This document shows positions 8,501 through 15,454 of a stretch of DNA of 15,873 nt, piece by piece. Each line of letters opens with the position of its first letter. The stretch's first letter is position 1. The stretch comes from Nephromyces sp. MM_2019 (Eukaryota; Apicomplexa; Aconoidasida; Nephromycida). The DNA lies in contig JADHZB010000070.1 of NCBI GenBank assembly GCA_015657535.1, positions 1 to 15,873 of the forward strand. Reading direction: 5' to 3'. Both the position numbers and the translations under genes were made by a program. The notes under the pieces were generated by a model that saw only the letters and a program-made list of their open reading frames with translations, had not been told where the DNA came from and made no database searches.

Positions 8501-9878
8501 GCCCATTACGAGCAACAAACTGAGCAGTCGTCTTTACTATATCGCTGGAGGGAGAAAAAGAGGGGTATGTGTGTGCGTGAGTGCGGGTATGTGTGGGTAT
8601 ATATGTGTGTGTGGGTGTGCAGGCGTGTGTTGGCATATGTGTATGGAATGCAGGGGATGAAGGCTTGTGCACACAGAATTGGGGAGGGACGAGGGGGAGG
8701 AGCGCAAATGGAGACAAGAAAGTGAGATAGATAAACACACCAACATGATTTGATAGAGAAAGAAAAGAGACAGAAAGGAGAGGAGATGCACACACACACA
8801 CACTAACTGATGGGGAAAGCAGGGATACATAAAAGAAAAGTTACGCACACACACATACACACGAACTTTGATAAAGAACGAAGAAAAGAAAAAGAAAAAT
8901 CACACACACACTGAGTCAGATGAACCAATATATCTAGCTGTACATCCAGAAAAACACGGCTACAAGCACAAAAACACACAGAAGAAGTAAAACACACACA
9001 AAATCTCCAAAAAAGCGTAAAAGCATCTAAATTTGAGCTTAACACACACCAATGAGGGCACAAAAACAGGAAAAACTACACTGAAGATGGAGGTACTACT
9101 TACACATCTACTGGAGATAAGAAAGGCTGAGAAACGGTATAGTTATCAGGATCAGGAGCCTTCAAATCTTTCTCAGCATCACTGTACTGTGTGAGGGCAA
9201 AGAGCTGCTGTTTTCGTTGCTGTTTCTCTTCCTCCTTCTTGTTTAAGTCTAATATGGCTTGAGGAATCTCTGGCTTCTTTACTTCCTCTAAAAATACACA
9301 CACACATATATAGTCATGAGATGCTTATATAGGTGCAGTAGCGAGAGAAACCCACACACACAGTCATAACATATTTGTTTAGTAGCGAGAATTACACACA
9401 CAAACAGTCATAAGACATCTGCTGTGTAGCGGCGAGATACACACACACCCACTGCCAACCCACCCGACCACCCAACCCCCCACACACACACCCACTGCCA
9501 ACCCACCCGACCACCCAACCCCCCACACACACACCAACTGCCAACCCACCCGACCACCCAACCCCCCACAGACACACCAACTCCAGTCTTCGACTCCTTT
9601 ACTTTTAACTCAAAATAAGCTCTATAAGGATTGTTTGGAAACAGAAAGGAGAACTTCTGCTGGCCTTGCTCCTGCAGCAAGCGATTCTCAAATTCCACGC
9701 CGTTTTTAGCTACAAACTGAGCGGTTTTATCAATGATTCCTCGAAGATCTGCAGGGGGGAAGATGATGCCGACGGGATTTGAAGATTTGAAGGCGTCTTG
9801 AGGGGAAGATTTTGAGTTTAAACTGGTGGAATCGCTCAAACTGGGGAGAAGCTTGGAGGGTGCAACAGTAGCTGCCAT
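2529..9878 (-). CDS. SF3A1: Splicing factor 3A subunit 1 (SF3a120/Prp21), complete, 12 exons
   Basis: Coding exons from 5' to 3': 9878-9578, 9287-9104, 8544-8166, 7654-7550, 7098-6826, 6056-5896, 5547-5486, 4982-4915, 4366-4180, 3975-3866, 3069-2881, 2606-2529. All 11 introns are GT-AG and all phases agree, giving 2097 nt and 698 residues. SURP1 is about residues 45-92 (DLRGIIDKTAQFVAKNG). SURP2 is about 163-215 (DIVKTTAQFVARNG). The PRP21-like core holds IDWHDFIVVETIDF at 272-285 and CPVTGLFIP with LLLDPRW near 442-467, then ATKRPDMFG. A Gly/Pro-rich linker (512-574) precedes a ubiquitin-like fold (about 600-698) ending in SLTLAYYNLG and a short tail. In known systems SF3A1 joins SF3A2 and SF3A3 in the U2 snRNP, and its ubiquitin-like domain contacts U1 snRNA. 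At 698 residues it is shorter than the human protein (about 790), mainly in the linker. The WDGH segment that follows the DIFG-like motif in relatives was not found. Confidence 0.93.
3216..3612. repeat. 29-bp minisatellite in SF3A1 intron 10
   Basis: About ten copies of a 29-bp unit, AAAGAGTGAGTGAGGAGATA followed by CACACACAG, are arranged head to tail. A variant unit carrying CACATAGAGGGAGAGATAC is interspersed four times, giving a higher-order pattern. Because 29 is not a multiple of three and the unit lacks stops on the minus strand, all three minus frames stay open. This yields spurious proteins of 180-258 residues. Confidence 0.93.
4236..4246 (-). repeat. 11-nt mononucleotide run inside SF3A1 exon 9
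   Basis: The plus strand has 11 consecutive G (C on the sense strand) within the six-proline stretch of exon 9. The frame is intact in this sequence, but runs of this length are prone to slippage and to sequencing error. Confidence 0.9.
4380..4860. repeat. SF3A1 intron 8: opposed TG and CA tracts
   Basis: The plus strand is TG-rich from 4388 to about 4560, near the acceptor at 4367, and CA-rich from about 4750 to 4860, near the donor at 4914. The sense-strand order is TG-rich then CA-rich, as in intron 2. I found no WDGH-like exon in any minus-strand frame of this intron. Confidence 0.55.
5417..5428. repeat. Dispersed palindrome copy: GTGTACGTACAC
   Basis: Perfect core in SF3A1 intron 7, about 60 bp from the donor-side exon 7. 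It is embedded in CAGTGTACGTACACACACTG, an imperfect longer palindrome. Confidence 0.85.
5552..5715. repeat. SF3A1 intron 6: polypurine (plus) / polypyrimidine (sense) tract
   Basis: For about 160 bp the plus strand is nearly all G and A with few interruptions. On the sense strand this is C/T-rich and runs directly into the intron 6 acceptor at 5548. It is an unusually long polypyrimidine tract and also has the base composition of triplex-forming DNA. Confidence 0.7.
6159..6170. repeat. Dispersed palindrome copy: GTGTACATACAC
   Basis: One-base variant of the core in SF3A1 intron 5, about 100 bp upstream (sense) of the acceptor. It lies in a non-repetitive part of the intron. Confidence 0.8.
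6440..6640. repeat. SF3A1 intron 5: CA-rich tandem array with a 46-bp repeat
   Basis: CA-rich sequence with recurring ACAAACGAGAGCAG-like words. The clearest repeat is GATACGCACACACACGAGCA plus flank at 6537-6570 and again at 6583-6616, a 46-bp period. Several long minus-strand open frames here are products of the repeat. Confidence 0.6.
7181..7293. repeat. SF3A1 intron 4: G-rich direct repeat, 70-bp period
   Basis: Two copies of a G-rich 43-bp segment (7181-7223 and 7251-7293), each GGTTTGA, GGGGTTAAG, GTGGGG, then CAAGG, lie 70 bp apart. They form part of a G/purine-rich stretch from about 7168 to 7380. On the sense strand this is C/T-rich and sits near the acceptor side of the intron, where it could extend the polypyrimidine tract. 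Confidence 0.65.
7463..7476. repeat. Dispersed palindrome copy: GGTGTACGTACACC
   Basis: 14-bp perfect palindrome with the GTGTACGTACAC core, in SF3A1 intron 4 about 75 bp from the donor and outside the G-rich repeat. Confidence 0.85.
7868..8115. repeat. SF3A1 intron 3: degenerate ~44-bp repeat
   Basis: Six degraded copies of a unit containing ACACTCAAAAGAGCGCAGTA followed by ACAC can be anchored on CAGTA or TAGTA at about 7886, 7924, 7972, 8016, 8067 and 8107. Spacing varies from 38 to 51 bp. It lies wholly inside the intron and makes apparent open frames on the minus strand that are not coding. Confidence 0.55.
8562..9000. repeat. SF3A1 intron 2: opposed TG and CA tracts
   Basis: The plus strand is TG-rich at 8562-8645, next to the intron 2 acceptor, and CA-rich from about 8787 to 9000 toward the donor. 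On the sense strand the intron therefore runs from TG-rich to CA-rich, so the two ends are imperfectly complementary and could pair in the transcript. About 140 bp of purine-rich plus-strand sequence separates the arms. Confidence 0.6.
9451..9579 (-). repeat. 43-bp tandem repeat x3 spanning the SF3A1 intron 1 donor
   Basis: Three near-identical 43-bp units start at 9451, 9494 and 9537. The last reaches 9579, so it straddles the exon 1/intron 1 junction (exon ends at 9578, donor GT at 9577-9576). On the sense strand each unit carries GTTG or GTGG followed by GTGTGTGTG, then G6, G3, GG, G3, G3 and GG runs, which meets the usual G-quadruplex pattern. The true donor reads GTTG|GTGTGT and the unit starting at 9494 repeats it exactly 43 nt downstream. 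Confidence 0.9.
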
Positions 9879-9945
9879 CTTGATGAGAGGGGGGGGTTGG
9901 AGGGGGGTGTGAGGGGGTTTAATTCATGTGTTGGTGTGGTGGGTG
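9873..9945 (-). promoter_or_regulatory. SF3A1 start context and C/T-rich leader
   Basis: The initiator ATG (9878-9876) sits in TCAAGATGG, with A at -3 and G at +4, which is a strong eukaryotic start context. The sense strand just upstream (about 9886-9920) is almost pure C and T with runs of C, as expected for a pyrimidine-rich 5' leader. No TATA element is obvious close to it. Two copies of the dispersed palindrome lie farther upstream. Confidence 0.4.
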
Positions 9946-10242
9946 TATGTGGTGTGTTAATGCTGTCGTGAGAACGTGTCGGTGGGGGTATTGCGTGTGC
10001 TTTGATGTGTGTGCTCCTGTATGGCTCTGCTGCTATATTGCTCTATGGGTGTGTTGTTCAACTAGCATATCACTCCTGTGGCGTGTTCTTCTGCTTGTGG
10101 GTGCATGCTACTTAGCAAGCACACAAGAACTCTCTCGTATGTGTAGATTGGCGTACAGCAGCAGATACAAGCACACACACGTATTCAGAGTGTGTGTTAA
10201 AGAGTGTACGTACACTGTGAGGTTTTTTCGCCGCTTGTTCAG
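9946..10242. other. TG-rich sequence upstream of SF3A1
   Basis: Plus-strand TG-rich to about 10100, then mixed. It separates the SF3A1 start from the plus-strand Nup98-like candidate exon and so may hold a divergent promoter or an intron of the plus-strand gene. A frame around 10110-10190 (STQELSRMCRLAYSSRYKH) might be an additional exon, but its boundaries are unclear. Confidence 0.3.
10203..10216. repeat. Dispersed palindrome copy: AGTGTACGTACACT
   Basis: 14-bp perfect palindrome about 325 bp upstream of the SF3A1 start and 27 bp before the acceptor-like site of the Nup98-like candidate exon. Confidence 0.85.
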
Positions 10243-10386
10243 TGCATTTTGCCATATTTTGCGCGCCTTCGTTTAAGCGTCAAACAGCTTGTTTACCCAA
10301 CAGAATATAGGCCTGAAGCGAAAGTAGGGAAAGCATTAAACCACAGAGCACGTGTGTATGTGGCTAGCAACAGGCTGATTAGATAA
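10243..10386 (+). CDS. Candidate exon resembling a Nup98-type autoproteolytic domain segment
   Basis: After a pyrimidine-rich stretch ending TTGTTCAG, a 47-residue frame runs to TAA (10384-10386). The middle, VYPTEYRPEAKVGKALNHRA followed by RVYV, resembles the segment of the Nup98 C-terminal domain (nucleoporin autopeptidase family) written in relatives as VYP...KPPxGxGLNRxAxVTL. The resemblance covers about 25 residues and comes from memory of the family. No FG-repeat region or catalytic HFS motif is visible nearby. A GTATGT donor option near 10358 could end the exon before the stop, and a further short frame at about 10452-10487 (NGTKEEAGLIREV, then GTATGT) could follow. It may be a fragment, a divergent gene or coincidence. 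Confidence 0.33.
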   Translation, partial: CILPYFARLRLSVKQLVYPTEYRPEAKVGKALNHRARVYVASNRLIR

Positions 10387-10395
10387 TTGAGGGAG

Positions 10396-10407
10396 GTGTA
10401 CATACAC
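10396..10407. repeat. Dispersed palindrome copy: GTGTACATACAC
   Basis: One-base variant of the core, 192 bp from the previous copy and just past the stop of the Nup98-like candidate exon. Confidence 0.8.
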
Positions 10408-10487
10408 TACCATAGAAGATAGACCTAGGCAAAAAGTTGTGGTATTCAAGAAAATGGAACAAAAGAGGAAGCGGGGCTGATACGAGA

Positions 10488-10987
10488 AGTGTATGTGTAT
10501 ATGGGGGTATGATAAGTGAGGTGTCTATATGTGTATGGATTTGATAAGAGAGAAGCGTGTGCGGGTACGCTCAGAGAGGTGTGCGCGTCGCTTTAGTTTG
10601 GTTCTGGAGCTAATCCTAGTTTAAGAAAGGCAATTATTATCTGAGAGTATATGTGTGCGTGTGTTGTTATCACTACACCATTGTGCATGGCAACAGCTGT
10701 GTATGCATAGCGTGATGTATATATAGCGCAACACACAAGGGTATGCAACAATTAATATGTATAAGAGTGCATTTATCATAGCTCACGCACATCACAGCGA
10801 ATTTACAGTGTGTGTGAGCCTTTGCGTGAGTTTGCGTGTGTGAGCTTGTGTAAGTAAGTTTGTATGTGTGAGTTTGTGTGCATTAGTTTATGGGTGTATG
10901 CCCCTGTTCGAGCCTTTCGGAGGGCAGTAATGTGTGAAGTTCCTATTTGTTGCAGAACGAATGCACATACATCTTCTGGAGTGCAAG
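10488..10987. other. TG-rich plus-strand sequence, no clear exon
   Basis: TG-rich from 10488 to about 10590 and again at 10640-10900, with an AT-rich middle. A good acceptor-like site (TTCCTATTTGTTGCAG) ends at about 10953, but the frame that follows soon enters the CA array. Confidence 0.4.
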
Positions 10988-11235
10988 ATCATATGCGCAC
11001 ACAAAGGAAGCACATCACACACGCAACAAAGTATATCACACACACCAAGAAGTTACATCACACACACAATAAAATTATATTACACACGTCCATAGAAAGC
11101 ATATCACACACACAGTGAAAGTATATCACACATGCGCATAGAGTGTATATCACACATACAAAAACAGTACATCACACACGAGCATAGAAAGTATATCACA
11201 CGCACAAAAACAGTACATCACACACATACACACAA
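10988..11235. repeat. CA-rich minisatellite with alternating 22/24-bp units
   Basis: About ten head-to-tail units of the form (A/T)CATATCACACACA plus a purine-rich tail (for example AAAAACAGT or GCATAGAAAGT). Units of 22 bp and 24 bp alternate over much of the array, suggesting a two-unit repeat of about 46 bp. Open frames through it give T/H/K-rich nonsense peptides. Confidence 0.7.
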
Positions 11236-11318
11236 CAACACACACAAAACAACACCCACACACAGCATAAATTTCCCCCTCAAAGCATCTCAAAAGAAAC
11301 AGAAAAAACAAATTCCAT

Positions 11319-11377
11319 CTACTCATCATCTTCATCATCAAAAACCTCCAAAAAAGTATGATTTTTTATGACTTCTT
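11319..11377 (-). CDS. Candidate acidic terminal exon on the minus strand
   Basis: The minus-strand frame EVIKNHTFLEVFDDEDDE ends at TAG (11321-11319). The acidic tail is typical of protein C-termini, and the flanking sequence is CA-rich on the plus strand, consistent with a minus-strand gene. The acceptor (GGTACTGAG) is poor, and I see no confident upstream exon. The AT-rich sequence at 11590-11690 has open minus-strand frames ending at GTATGAG but no recognisable product. Confidence 0.2.
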
Positions 11378-11695
11378 CTCAGTACCGTCAAAACAGATAT
11401 CTTTCACACACACACAACACACAGAATACACACGCAGATCAAGTAAACTTCAAAAAAGTCTAGTTGAAGATGGTAAGCATTCCAGTGCACACAAAACTGC
11501 GTTTTTCCTCGTTAATATCAATGTAAAATGATGATGAGGAGAATCACACTTTCCCTCCTTTTGAATGAAATAGGGATTCCCCTACTTCCTCATACCGAAG
11601 AAATTTTAATATATAAAACGCCCTTCAGTTTCTGATAAAAGAGGGGAATGAATATCTCCAAAAGAGGAGAGAAGCTCCAGCATAAGATGGTTTGA

Positions 11696-11707
11696 GTGTA
11701 CGTACAC
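11696..11707. repeat. Dispersed palindrome copy: GTGTACGTACAC
   Basis: Perfect core at the border between a unique AT-rich segment on the left and a TG-rich segment on the right. Confidence 0.85.
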
Positions 11708-12319
11708 CCATCAGGTGTCCGCAGGTGCCGGTGTTTTGTGTGTGTGCGCGGAGGTAGTCATGTGTGTAGAGGGTTAGTTGTGTGTTGTTCTGTTCGGTCG
11801 TGTGTGTGGAGGTAGTTGTGTGTTGTTTTGTTTGCTGGTGTGCGTGTCAAGATTGTTATGCGTTGTTTTCTTTGGTAGTGTGTGTGCGCATGTGGCTACA
11901 GTTGTGCGTTATTTTGCGTGCTAGTGTGTGTGTGGTAGCGTGTGCGTATCTGCTTGTGTGTGTGCGTGGCTGCAGTTGTGTGTGTTTGTGCGCTTTTATT
12001 TAGTGCTAGCATGTGGCGAGCTAGTTGTGTGCGGTTTCTCCCTAGTTTGTAAACCTACCTATTTGATGCTTATCCTAGAGTATATAATGAGAATATAATC
12101 ATGTCCTATCCAAGATAAGAGCTGCTTAACGCTATTAGACAGCTGATTTAGTGAAAACGGATTAAGCAGCAATTTTACCGGTTTTCTCTTCATCTTCTTA
12201 TACCTCTTTAAGCTTCTATTCGCGCACATTCACACTTTTTCTATCTTTTCACACTCAACGCTCTTCTTCGTCAAACGAATCATTCGCTGGTTGCTATTTC
12301 TTTCGAAAAGTTTGATATT
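11708..12319. other. TG-rich block then AT-rich spacer
   Basis: 11730-11995 is TG-rich on the plus strand, with repeats of GTGTGTGTGGTAGTTGTGTG-like words. 12020-12319 is unique, AT-rich and pyrimidine-rich toward its end, and probably includes the 3' flank of the minus-strand candidate that stops at 12320. No exon is supported. Confidence 0.4.
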
Positions 12320-12704
12320 TCACATTCGCCTGGATTTTGCTTTCATCACTGCAGGTCTGTAATTAGACTGGAAATAATCGAGGAGCTTCCCCAGTGCACA
12401 GGGACAATGATACTCTTGAACACACGCTGCGATGCATACACACAGACGCATTATGGCAGTAGCACACACACATGTGGCAATGCATAGATACACTAACTCC
12501 CGCATACATACAATAACGGCCACACACGCTAACGCATACAAACACACACACCCATATGCGCTAACACACACCCACACGCACCAACGCAGCAACTCACGTA
12601 GACACGCACCAACTCACACACGCCCACGCTAACTCCACCCTCCCCTTCAGCACCAAACCTCAACGAACATTCCACTATTTTTAATTTAAATATTTTAAAA
12701 ATGT
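12320..12704 (-). CDS. Candidate two-exon 3' end of a minus-strand gene, unrecognised
   Basis: The exon at 12704-12628 follows a TTTTATAG acceptor and includes IFKIFKLKIVECSLRFGAEG. It ends at a GTGGGC donor in phase 0. The exon at 12412-12320 starts in phase 0 (YHCPCALGKLLDYFQSNYRP and a basic tail KAKSRR) and stops at TGA (12322-12320). The intervening 12413-12627 is CA-rich on the plus strand, as minus-strand introns are elsewhere in this window. The product is not recognised. The plus strand also has an acceptor-like CTTTCATCACTGCAG at about 12354 with an open frame, so the strand is not settled. Confidence 0.3.
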
Positions 12705-12836
12705 CTATAAAATTGAATAAAAAGCCAAACGAAGATAAAAACACGAAGGAGAAGCAGAATAATACACAAAAACTTTAAAGGCGTTTTTCCTTCGTGCTCT
12801 TCAAAGCTATAAAAAAGACAAAAAGTGCGTCTTCAC

Positions 12837-13447
12837 TTAAACATCATTAGGAAGCAGGTGAAATCCCTGATAAAGAAGCTTTTTCAAGGCACTAGGTAGA
12901 GATGAGGAAGGGTTAAGATTTTTTTTTGTTTATTTGAAGATTTTAAGTTTTTTTATGAGTTTTTGGGGAAAATCTTCATTTCCACCCTCTTGTGATTTCT
13001 CACGCACAGACGTATGTTTAGGCACGCACACATATACAGATACACATGTGTGTTTAGGCGCATACGCAGATGCATGCTTAAGAACACACACACACGGATA
13101 CAGATGCATGCTGAGGGACACACACACGGAGACAGATGCTTATCTATGCACAAACACATATGTTTAGGCTCACACCCAGATTTATGCTGATGCGCACACA
13201 CACACATTTACTCACTATACTATGAAGACATAATTTAGTGTATCAAACTTCTTGCTGTGCGTGTATAGCTGCCGGTATTGTCGTCTTTTCCTTGGACAAT
13301 ATAAATTGACGTGAAAGCAGACGAAAATTTATGTGGAATGAGGAAAACTGATATTTTTCAATGAGAATAAGCTGTGGATGAGGATTGGCTGGAGCCTACG
13401 CTTCTTTGGAATAATTCTAATACTTGCGAGGGAGTGTTGTAGCTCAT
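12837..13447 (-). CDS. Candidate small gene with LYR-motif-like N-terminus
   Basis: A possible first exon starts at ATG 13447-13445 (MSYNTPSQVLELFQRS) and ends at a GTAGGC donor. The next exon may start after an in-phase CAG (LYTHSKKFDTLNYVFIVY) and ends at a consensus GTGAGT donor near 13215-13210. The last exon, 12891-12837, follows CTCATCTCTACCTAG with matching phase (ALKKLLYQGFHLLPNDV, stop 12839-12837). The joined order VLELFQRSL, SKKF, NY, YALKK, QGF resembles the start of mitochondrial LYR-motif proteins such as ISD11/LYRM4 (VLxLYRxLL, S/N-x-F, YNxRxYxxRR, F). Those proteins act in iron-sulfur cluster or respiratory complex assembly. The product is shorter than the usual 80-100 residues and the first acceptor lacks a pyrimidine tract, so the family call is tentative. 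Confidence 0.3.
13008..13205. repeat. CA-rich tandem repeat within a minus-strand intron
   Basis: Loose repeats of the form GGCACACACAYAYACAGATGCATGCTTA with about 30-45-bp spacing, between the last two exons of the LYR-like candidate. CA-richness on the plus strand fits a minus-strand intron. Confidence 0.45.
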
Positions 13448-13783
13448 TTAACCTATGTTATTAAGGTAGGAATCTGTGTTTTGTGCGTGCTGTGTGTGCT
13501 GTGTTTGTGGTTTGCTGTATGTGAATGTATGTTGTGTGCTGTTTGTGTTGCTTTTTGTTGTGCTGTGTGCTCTGTGTGCTGTGTGTGTGCGGTGTATTTG
13601 TGTATACTGTTGTGTTTGTGATAAAACGTGTTTCTTCTGTTTCTCATATTGTGTGCTGCTCATTGCTTCAGTATTCTACTCACCATATTCTATGTGTTAT
13701 CAAACTTTTCCCCCATAAAAAGCCGCTGTTTCTCGTTTTTTTTTCTTTTCACGCACCAGCGTTTCGCACTTCTCATCTCACAG

Positions 13784-13909
13784 GATGTGCTTGTGCGTAT
13801 GTTTCTCTTCCCTCTCCAGTCAGGAAAACGAGAAGATTTCTTTTCACTTTTATCCCTGCTATATTATGCAGTAAATGCTAGTTTTAAGCACCTCGAAGCT
13901 ATGAGATGA
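13784..13909 (+). CDS. Candidate terminal exon of a plus-strand gene, unrecognised
   Basis: After a good acceptor (CACTTCTCATCTCACAG), a 41-residue frame runs to TGA at 13907-13909. It includes DVLVRMFLFPLQSGKRED and LLSLLYYAVNASFKHLEAMR. A second acceptor, CTTCCCTCTCCAG, at 13819 would give a shorter exon in the same frame starting SGKRED. The sequence is amphipathic and of ordinary composition. TG-rich plus-strand sequence at 13470-13620 could be its preceding intron. I do not recognise the family. Confidence 0.35.
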   Translation, partial: DVLVRMFLFPLQSGKREDFFSLLSLLYYAVNASFKHLEAMR

Positions 13910-14508
13910 AGCTTCATCAGAAATGGCAGATTTCAATGCTTAAAAAGCGGAATTTCTAGTCTGCTGTTTGCTCTATAGGGAGGAAGTGATGAAGATTCAT
14001 GTGAATAGTATAAATCCGATGAACTTCGCCCCTTTTTTCTTTTTTTTTGCCTCAAAGTTAATTTTTTTATAGGTGTGTGTGGTTTGTTTTCTGAAGAAGC
14101 TGCTCTTTTTTGATTAAAATTTATTCACTTTTTTGACGCTTTAGAGGATGAAAAGGCGATATTTTAACCCTTTTTATGATTTTGCAGCACTTTTTGTTGC
14201 ATTTGCTGATTGCGGTATCTGTTTGCTTTGTTGAGTTTGTGTTCGTTCTTTTATTTGTTGTTCTCTTCTTCTTTGTCTTTTTTTTTTTTTCTTCTTTTCC
14301 CTCTTTTGCTTCTTCTTCTTCATCTCCTTCTTCCTCTTCTTCATCTCCTTCTCCTCCTCCTCTTGCGTATTTCTTGCTTTTTTTTTGTAAATTCTACAAA
14401 TACACAAGTCTATACGGTAATCCACATATTAGCTTCCCTGCAAATGTGTTTCTGTAGAGCTAGGCTTGAGCCAGTTAAAGTGTGTGTTTTATATTTTCTT
14501 GCTGAGAT
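13910..14508. other. AT-rich spacer with a long polypyrimidine tract
   Basis: Unique AT-rich sequence with T-runs. It contains a TTC/TCC-rich tract at about 14263-14366. Read on the minus strand, this tract gives a Glu/Lys-rich open frame that could be a coiled-coil fragment but is more simply explained by the purine tract itself. Confidence 0.45.
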
Positions 14509-15102
14509 ATGGAAAAGCAGCCCCCTCGTAACAATTATCCCTTTTCTTCCGACTTTTTACAGTGTGTGTGTTGTGCTAGTCAATTGCGTCAGCTTAGGAT
14601 GGCTTTTTGGGAGCTTTTGACGGTTCTCCTCGGTTGAAAACAAACAAAAACACACGCTCAAACTGAAGGGCACTCACGAGAGAGCTCCTGTTGTAGAGCT
14701 CACACACACACGCCCAGTGTCGATTGAAGCTCAGAATCTCAATCGTCTCTAGGATAATACAGCCTAGTATCTTTAAGATTCACTTCTTTGAATTCCGTTG
14801 AGTTCTGTTGCTGTGCAGCCCCTTGTGTGTGTTGTATCTGAGCTACGCCCACCAACTGTATCTACACTCGCTCCCACTTTTTCCTCACTATACACCGCCT
14901 GAATATCTCAAGAATCTCGGGGCTTTGTCCTCTCATCTACCTCCCTTACTGTATGTGCACTCACCCCTACTATTCCCTCCACTAAAGACTGCCCGGAAAT
15001 CTAAAGCATTTCCTACTCCCATTCTGTCATCGACACCCTGCACTGTATATACACATATTAGGGAGGGTATCTACTGCGTATGATCTTGCACGGCACCTCT
15101 TC

Positions 15103-15156
<54 letters not shown>

Positions 15157-15454
15157 TGTGTGAATCGGATTAAAATGTATAATTTTTTTTACTTATACCT
15201 GTTGGTAGTCTTTTTTGTGATTTTTCTGTGTGTCTGTCTGTACACGTACGTGTGTGTGTTTTCAAGCTCTGAGGTGCTCAGGAAGCTAGTAAAGTTAATT
15301 TTTCAAAGTCTTCTCAATAGAGAGATTGTCTTCCTCGTTCCAATCCTCGCACACAGCGAAGATGATGTGCTCGATGACGATTACAGCACAGCAATAGCGA
15401 TTGTGAAACGACAACTCATCGCTCTTTTCGATTTTACGTGGGGATTATTTAAAG
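14509..15454 (+). CDS. Candidate 5' part of an unrecognised plus-strand gene, runs off to the right
   Basis: A first exon may start at ATG 14509 (MEKQPPRNNYPFSSDFLQ, then SQLRQLRMAFWELLTVLLG) and end at one of two GTT donors near 14625-14635. The clearest exon, about 15267-15454, includes VLRKLVKLIFQSLLNREIVF, LAHSEDDVLDDDYSTAIAIV and KRQLIALFDFTWGLFK, and ends at AAAG|GTAGGT. A middle exon may lie at about 14994-15064 (LPGNLKHFLLPFCHRHPALY, donor GG|GTATCT), with phase agreement if the last exon starts at GTG 15274. The acceptor side is TG-rich on the plus strand, as expected. The helical, hydrophobic product suggests an alpha-solenoid or membrane-associated protein, but I recognise no family. 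Confidence 0.35.
14739..14855 (-). CDS. Alternative minus-strand terminal exon overlapping the previous candidate
   Basis: The minus-strand frame from 14855 to TGA (14741-14739) reads LVGVAQIQHTQGAAQQQNST then EFKEVNLKDTRLYYPRDD. It is protein-like at its end and lies in the presumed intron of the plus-strand candidate. The acceptor (TGTAGATACAG) has no pyrimidine tract. It may be a real nested or competing gene end, or chance. Confidence 0.22.
   Translation of the reverse strand: MVGVAQIQHTQGAAQQQNSTEFKEVNLKDTRLYYPRDD
15107..15152. repeat. (TG)23 microsatellite
   Basis: Uninterrupted TG dinucleotide repeat of 46 bp, continuing imperfectly to 15162. It is the purest dinucleotide tract in the window and lies in the intron before the 15267 candidate exon. 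Confidence 0.97.

Noticed and set aside
9379..9580. Minus-strand frames rich in GGRVGWQ-like repeats
   Set aside because: Translation of the 43-bp repeat in intron 1. The donor at 9577 removes it and joins exon 1 in phase to exon 2.
14174..14425. Minus-strand Glu/Lys/Arg-rich 83-residue frame resembling a coiled coil
   Set aside because: It coincides with a simple TTC/TCC tract on the plus strand. The composition alone explains the open frame, and no splice sites or homologue are evident.
15237..15262. TACACGTACGTGTGTG as an eleventh palindrome copy
   Set aside because: The half-sites are in the wrong order relative to the GTGTAYRTACAC core, and the site merges into a TG tract.
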